A stretch of DNA of 64,000 nucleotides from Microvelia longipes (lineage: Eukaryota; Arthropoda; Insecta; Hemiptera; Veliidae), in the NCBI GenBank assembly GCA_018340805.1, contig JACMZG010001914.1, positions 28,682,006 through 28,746,005 of the forward strand, written 5' to 3'. Below are positions 59,388-64,000 of the stretch, in pieces (positions within the stretch are counted from its first letter, which is position 1; every line of letters begins with the position of its first letter). Both the position numbers and the translations under genes were made by a program. The notes beneath the pieces are model-generated. The model searched no databases. It was not told where the DNA came from and saw only the letters and a program-made list of their open reading frames with translations.

Positions 59388-59457
59388 TATGAGGACGAGC
59401 GAAGCGAGCCCCGATGCGGCGAGGAAAAGTTCCGTGGTCGCCTTACCCGATTTTTAT
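59388..59457 (+). repeat. 5S family, tail only
   Basis: GAGGACGAGCGAAGCGAGCC, CGATGCGGCGAGGAAAAGTT, CCGTGGTCGCCTTACCCGAT, then T and a TA microsatellite. Neither the body nor the 5S module is present, so the tail can exist alone, presumably by 5' truncation. Confidence 0.7.
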
Positions 59458-59468
59458 ATACATTATAT

Positions 59469-59549
<81 letters not shown>

Positions 59550-59560
59550 GTGTGTGTGTA
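59458..59560. repeat. (CA)n, (TA)n and (GT)n microsatellite
   Basis: CACACA, then about 65 bases of TA, then GTGTGTGT. Confidence 0.93.
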
Positions 59561-60997
59561 TGTGCCGTTTGTGTTAAGTTAAATTTAGTATACTTGACGC
59601 CACTAACTTATTTTTTATAAGAAAAATGAAAATAAAATAAATTATTGGAATTTATTTAGTTTTTGTGACTGTAGTGTTTATTGATGAAATACGTATGTTT
59701 GGTATTATTTTATGGTAATTCAAAGTACTTAAACCAATAATTATAACCAACCAAATAACCAACCAACCAACCCTGTTTTCTGTTAACAAAAATGATAAAA
59801 TTCAGTATTTTAAAAATGTTATTTATTAAAATTTAAAAAATGAAGTTATTGATTTACAAATTTTATAAGATAAAAGAATACATTTTTATATTCAATTTCT
59901 TACTTCTATTTTTTTATTTTAATTTGTTCAAATATAAATAAATTCAGTCATACATATTATATTTAGGCATAAAAATGACTTAATATCTTGCTTTCTCTTA
60001 TTGATTATTTAGCTGTACGGGATACAGCTGTTTCTATCTTCATCTCTTTTTGACTCTGTCTCTCTTTCTCTCTTGTTCTAGTTGAGGTCATGAGCTTGCG
60101 CTCTTCCAGTGTTCAATCTTTCAGACAAAAGTAAAGCACCATTTATAATTTATATGTCAGTTTGAATGTTACTTGTATTTTTAAGTTTTCTTCAATTATT
60201 ATACCCTCTATAAACAAAAGTAATGTACCATTTTTCTTGTATTACTGATGTTTGATGTTACTCTTATTTTTTTCGTTTTCAACAATTATCCCCTCTTATT
60301 TCTTTACTGTGTTATATTCTTTACCTCTTCATTCCCCCTCCTTATTTTCTAACCTTTTTTCTATACTTTGTTCTTTTTTATTTCAAGTTCCCTTTCATTC
60401 GCTTTCAGAGCGCCGTTGAGTTCACATGGGCCTGTGATACTTTGGGTTCCTTTCACATTACCAAAGTTGAAAAAATACGTAAATAGAAACTTATAATGAA
60501 AATATTAGAAATATATTTAGAATTACGATTTAAATTATAACAACCCTTTCTTATAATTTATTACTTGTAAGGACATAGAAATAAGTTAGAGTAGTTTAAA
60601 AATAGACAAAAGTTGTTAACTTAAATTTAGAACTCCAAACATTATGCTCTAAAAACAGGATTAATCCTTAAAATTTAAAAACACTACTTTCAGCTTTTTA
60701 TTTTTCTCGTTAGGCGTTTTAGGCCAAAGTTGATAGAACTTGATTATTTTATGAATTAAAATTAATGTCTAAGTTTTATAATTGAGATTTAACTTATTTG
60801 TTAAAAGTAATGAGTGCTACGATATTTCATTTATCTGTGTAGGCATTTTCAGGCACAAACCAAAATCTTATTTACTACAAACCTAAAAAAGAAGATGCAA
60901 GTTTATCAAAACTTTGAAAACTAGAAGAAAATTACTGCTCGGGTTATTATTTTTTCTCCTGTTATTCGCTGTGAAAGAATTCAAATAGGAAAAATCT
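59561..60997. other. AT-rich spacer
   Basis: A CCAA repeat (AACCAACCAAATAACCAACC region, 59745-59772) and pyrimidine-rich stretches at 60050-60400. No gene recognised. Confidence 0.4.
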
Positions 60998-61530
60998 GGG
61001 TACTGGGTACCTCGGAACTTTACCACATCCTACTTCAGACTCGCTTCGCTCGTCCTTAGTTACTAAAACATTCGTTTTAATTCCAGCTTCACCTATCTAG
61101 GCAAAGACCTCGCTCGATCTTGCTTAACTATTATGATCCTACAAAAATCGTAATATTTTCTGCCGTGTTAAAATGAAACTTAGCATACCTATTTATTGCT
61201 TTAAGGGATACACTTAAGCCAAGTTCACCTAATTTTTTTAAGAAACATGTAATTCGATAAAATTGAACTAATGCTAATAATTAGATGAAACTTGGCTCAT
61301 TTGTTGGTCCTATACATGAATACATGCGTTCTCTAATAATCAAAACCATTTTTACCGCGTTTAATGATCGTTCGAAACTCTTTCTAAATAATTAACGCCA
61401 GTTATTGTCGTTTTAAAAAAAATATTTTCCAGATAGCTTAACTTGGCCTAAATATTAAAATTTGCACCGAATTATAACTTTCTAGCATAAATACACTGTG
61501 ACTGGGAGCTACAGTAAACTAAGTAAGAAG
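60998..61530 (-). mobile_element. Interspersed 5S family, well-ordered reverse copy
   Basis: On the minus strand: TGTAGCTCCCAGTCACAGTG, TATTTATGCTAGAAAGTT, the body (CGCGGTAAAAATGGT, GAGCCAAGTTTCATCTAATT), the 5S module (61138-61085), then GGACGAGCGAAGCGAGTCTG and GGTACCCAGTACCCAGATTT at the 3' end. Its 5' end lies about 6 bases from the first unit of the 73-bp satellite. Confidence 0.7.
61085..61138 (-). pseudogene. 5S rRNA-derived module, reverse strand
   Basis: Minus strand: CATAATAGTTAAGCAAGATC, then GAGCGAGGTCTTTGCCTAGA, then TAGGTGAAGCTGGAA. Collinear with the 5S A-box to box C region. Confidence 0.7.
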
Positions 61531-61535
61531 TCTAA

Positions 61536-63618
61536 CTTTTATTCTTGCTTCAAGTTACAATTAATACTTTATAATGATCCAACTGCTATTTCAAATACAG
61601 TCCCCCACCTTTCATTCTTGATACAAGTCACAATTAATACTTTATAATGATCCAATTGCTATTTCAAATACAGTCCCCCACCTTTCATTCTTAATACAAG
61701 TCACGATTAATACTTCATAATGATCCAACTGCTATTTCAAATACAGGCCCCCAACTTTCATTCTTGATACAAGTCACAATTAATACTTTATAATGATCCA
61801 ATTGCTATTTCAAATACAGTCCCCCACCTTTCATTCTTAATACAAGTCACAATTAATACTTCATAATGATCCAACTGCTATTTCAAATACAGTCCCCCAA
61901 CTTTCATTCTTGATACAAGTCACAATTAATACTTTATAATGATCCAACTGCTATTTCAAATACAGTCCCCCCACTTTCATTCTTTATACAAGTCACAATT
62001 AATACTTTATAATGATCCAACTGCTATTTCAAATACAGTCCCCCAACCTTTCATTCTTGATACAGTCACAATTAATACTTTATAATGACCAATTGCTATT
62101 TCAAATACAGTCCCCACCTTTCATTCTTAATACAAGTCACAATTAATACTTTCATAATGATCCAACTGCTATTTCAAATACAGTCCCCACCCATTCTTGA
62201 TACAAGTCACAATTAATACTTTCATGATCCCTGCTATTTCAATACAGTTCATTCTTATACAAGTCACAATTAATACTTTATAATGATCCAACTGCCTATT
62301 TCAAATACAGTCCCACCTTTCATTCTTAATACAAGTCCAATTATACATAATGATCCAACTGCTATTTCAAATACAGTCCCCCACAATACTCACAATTAAT
62401 ACTTTATAATGATCCAACTGCTATTTTAAATACAGTCCCCCAACTTTCATTCTTAATACAAGTCACAATTAATACTTCATAATGATCCAACATCCAACTG
62501 CTATTTCAAATACAGTCCCCAATTTCATTCTTAATACAGTCTAAATTAATACTTTATAATGATCCAACTGCTTTCAATAAACTTTCATTTTGATACAAGT
62601 CACAATTATACTTATAATGATCCAACTGCTATTTCAATACAGTCCCCCAACTTTCATTCTTAATACAAGTCTAAATTAATACTTTATAATGAATTCCAAC
62701 TGCTATTTCAAATACAGTCCCCAAACTTTCATTTTGATACAAGTTAAATTAATACTTTATAAGATCCAACTGCTATTTCAAATACAGTCCCCCTTTCATT
62801 CTTGATACAAGTCACAATTAATACTTTTATAATGATCCAACTGCTATTTCAAATACAGTCCCCACTTTCATTCTTGATACAAGTCACAATTAATACTTTA
62901 TAATGATCCAACTGCTATTTCAAATACATTACCCCACCTTTCCATTCTTAAATACAAGTCACAATTAATACTTTATAATGATCCAACTGCTATTTCAAAT
63001 ACAGTCCCCCACCTTTCATTCTTGATACAAGTCACAATTAATACTTTATAATGATCCAATTGCTATTTCAAATACAGTCCCCCCACATTCTTGATACAAG
63101 TCACAATTAATACAAATGATCCAACTGCTATTTCAAATACATCCCCACCTTTCATTCTTAATACAAGTCACAATTAATACTTTATAATGATCCAACTGCT
63201 ATTTCAAATACAGTCCCCCAACTTTCATTCTTATACAAGTTAAATTATACTTTATAATGATCCAACTGCTATTTCAAATACAGTCCCCCAACTTTCATTC
63301 TTGATACAAGTCACAATTAATACTTCATAATGATCCAACTGCTATTTCAAATACAGTCCCCCAACTTTCATTCTTAATACAAGTCTAAATTAATACTTTT
63401 ATAATGATCCAACTGCTATTTCAAATACAGTCCCCCAACTTCATTCTTGATACAAGTCACAATTAATACTTCATAATGATCAACTGCTATTTCAAATATA
63501 GTCCCCAACTTTCATTCTTAATACAAGTCTAAAATTAATACTTTATAATGATCCAACTGCTATTTCAAATACAGTCCCCCCAACTTTTATTCTTGATACA
63601 AGTCACAATTAATACTTT
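61536..63618. repeat. 73-bp satellite array, about 28 units
   Basis: The unit is CTTTCATTCTTGATACAAGT, CACAATTAATACTTTATAAT, GATCCAACTGCTATTTCAAA, TACAGTCCCCCAC. In the first third, units alternate between a TTGATACAAG/CTTTATAATG form and a TTAATACAAG/CTTCATAATG form, giving a 146-bp dimer period. Many middle units (62180-62600) have scattered 1-10-base deletions. No coding capacity. Confidence 0.95.
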
Positions 63619-63837
63619 GTTTTAAATTATTAAATTCTTATGAGATTCCAATAGTTTTTGAATTCTTTTGCCTCGTCTAATACTTCCAACAGTAATAACT
63701 ATTTATTTTTAAAGAGCTCTATTAAAAATGAACTCTAAATTAGAAATATAAAAGTAATCTAGATTTTTTATGTTAGTTTTTAAGTCTTTACAACAGATAT
63801 ATTAATGTTTGTTGTAAAGACTAATAAAGTAACATAA
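63619..63837. other. Short unique spacer with a hairpin
   Basis: AGTCTTTACAACA ... TGTTGTAAAGACT (63783-63822) forms a 13-bp-arm hairpin. Nothing else recognised. Confidence 0.6.
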
Positions 63838-64000
63838 AATTCGATAAAATTGAACTAATGCTAATAATTAGATGAAACTTGGCTCATTTGTTGGTCCTAT
63901 ACATGAATACATGCGTTCTCTAATAATCAAAACCATTTTTACCGCGTTTAATGATCGTTCGAAACTCTTTCTAATAATTAACGCCAGTTATTGTCGTTTT
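63838..64000 (-). repeat. Second copy of the 5S-family body, cut by the window end
   Basis: Nearly identical to 61251-61414 (a single A missing in CTTTCTAATAATTAACG, apart from the junction). The family's 3' half (5S module, tail) is absent, and the junction is at about 63838. Confidence 0.85.

Noticed and set aside
61536..63618. Centromeric satellite
   Set aside because: The tandem structure is compatible, but one array of about 2 kb with no genome-wide data cannot support a centromere claim.

Overview
This is AT-rich animal nuclear DNA with no intact host gene that I can recognise. Nothing bacterial is visible (no operons, ribosome binding sites or dense coding). The longest open frames are short and mostly lie inside repeats. 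The repeat fauna points to an invertebrate, probably an arthropod and perhaps a hemipteran insect: a mariner-type DNA transposon, a decayed RNase-H-fold transposase of a type I associate with aphid and Hydra genomes, tRNA-derived and 5S-rRNA-derived short elements, a non-LTR (LINE) tail, and Penelope-like fold-back retroelements. The organism call is an inference.

Layout. 0-10 kb: AT-rich spacer, a tRNA-derived SINE (5.63 kb), body fragments of a recurrent family I call the '5S family' (6.2, 7.25 kb) and (TA)n tracts. 10.15-11.49 kb: a 5S-family copy whose tail is split by a 637-bp fold-back element carrying four hammerhead-ribozyme-like motifs. 12.5-16 kb: another 5S-family piece, a MITE, two head-to-tail tRNA-derived SINEs, and a LINE 3' end with a poly(A) tail. 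19-23.4 kb: a small MITE, a 45-bp minisatellite with an inverted block, a reverse 5S-family copy and a 49-bp minisatellite. 24.5-25.5 kb: the most complete 5S-family copy, with its 5S module and tail doubled. 27-38 kb: a 34-bp array, a TIR element, a second SINE pair, a MITE, long (TA)n tracts and a degenerate array. 38.6-42 kb: a 50-bp perfect palindrome, a fold-back element with a 15-bp target duplication, and a 2.5-kb mariner derivative with arms of about 950 bp. 43.6-49.2 kb: a nested fold-back/MITE/SINE cluster, a 40-bp minisatellite interrupted by a third fold-back element, and a 41-bp minisatellite. 50.0-50.8 kb: a 5S-family copy. 50.8-55.5 kb: T-rich DNA with nothing recognised. 55.66-58.87 kb: a 3.2-kb DNA transposon with arms of about 690 bp and a broken transposase. 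61-64 kb: a reverse 5S-family copy, a satellite of about 28 units of 73 bp, and a second, nearly identical 5S-family segment running off the window.

The window is best read as a nest of mobile elements. The two most informative signals are the fold-back retroelements with hammerhead-like cores (Penelope-like, or retrozyme-like) and an interspersed repeat that carries a recognisable piece of 5S rRNA, including the pol III promoter region, in its middle rather than at its 5' end.
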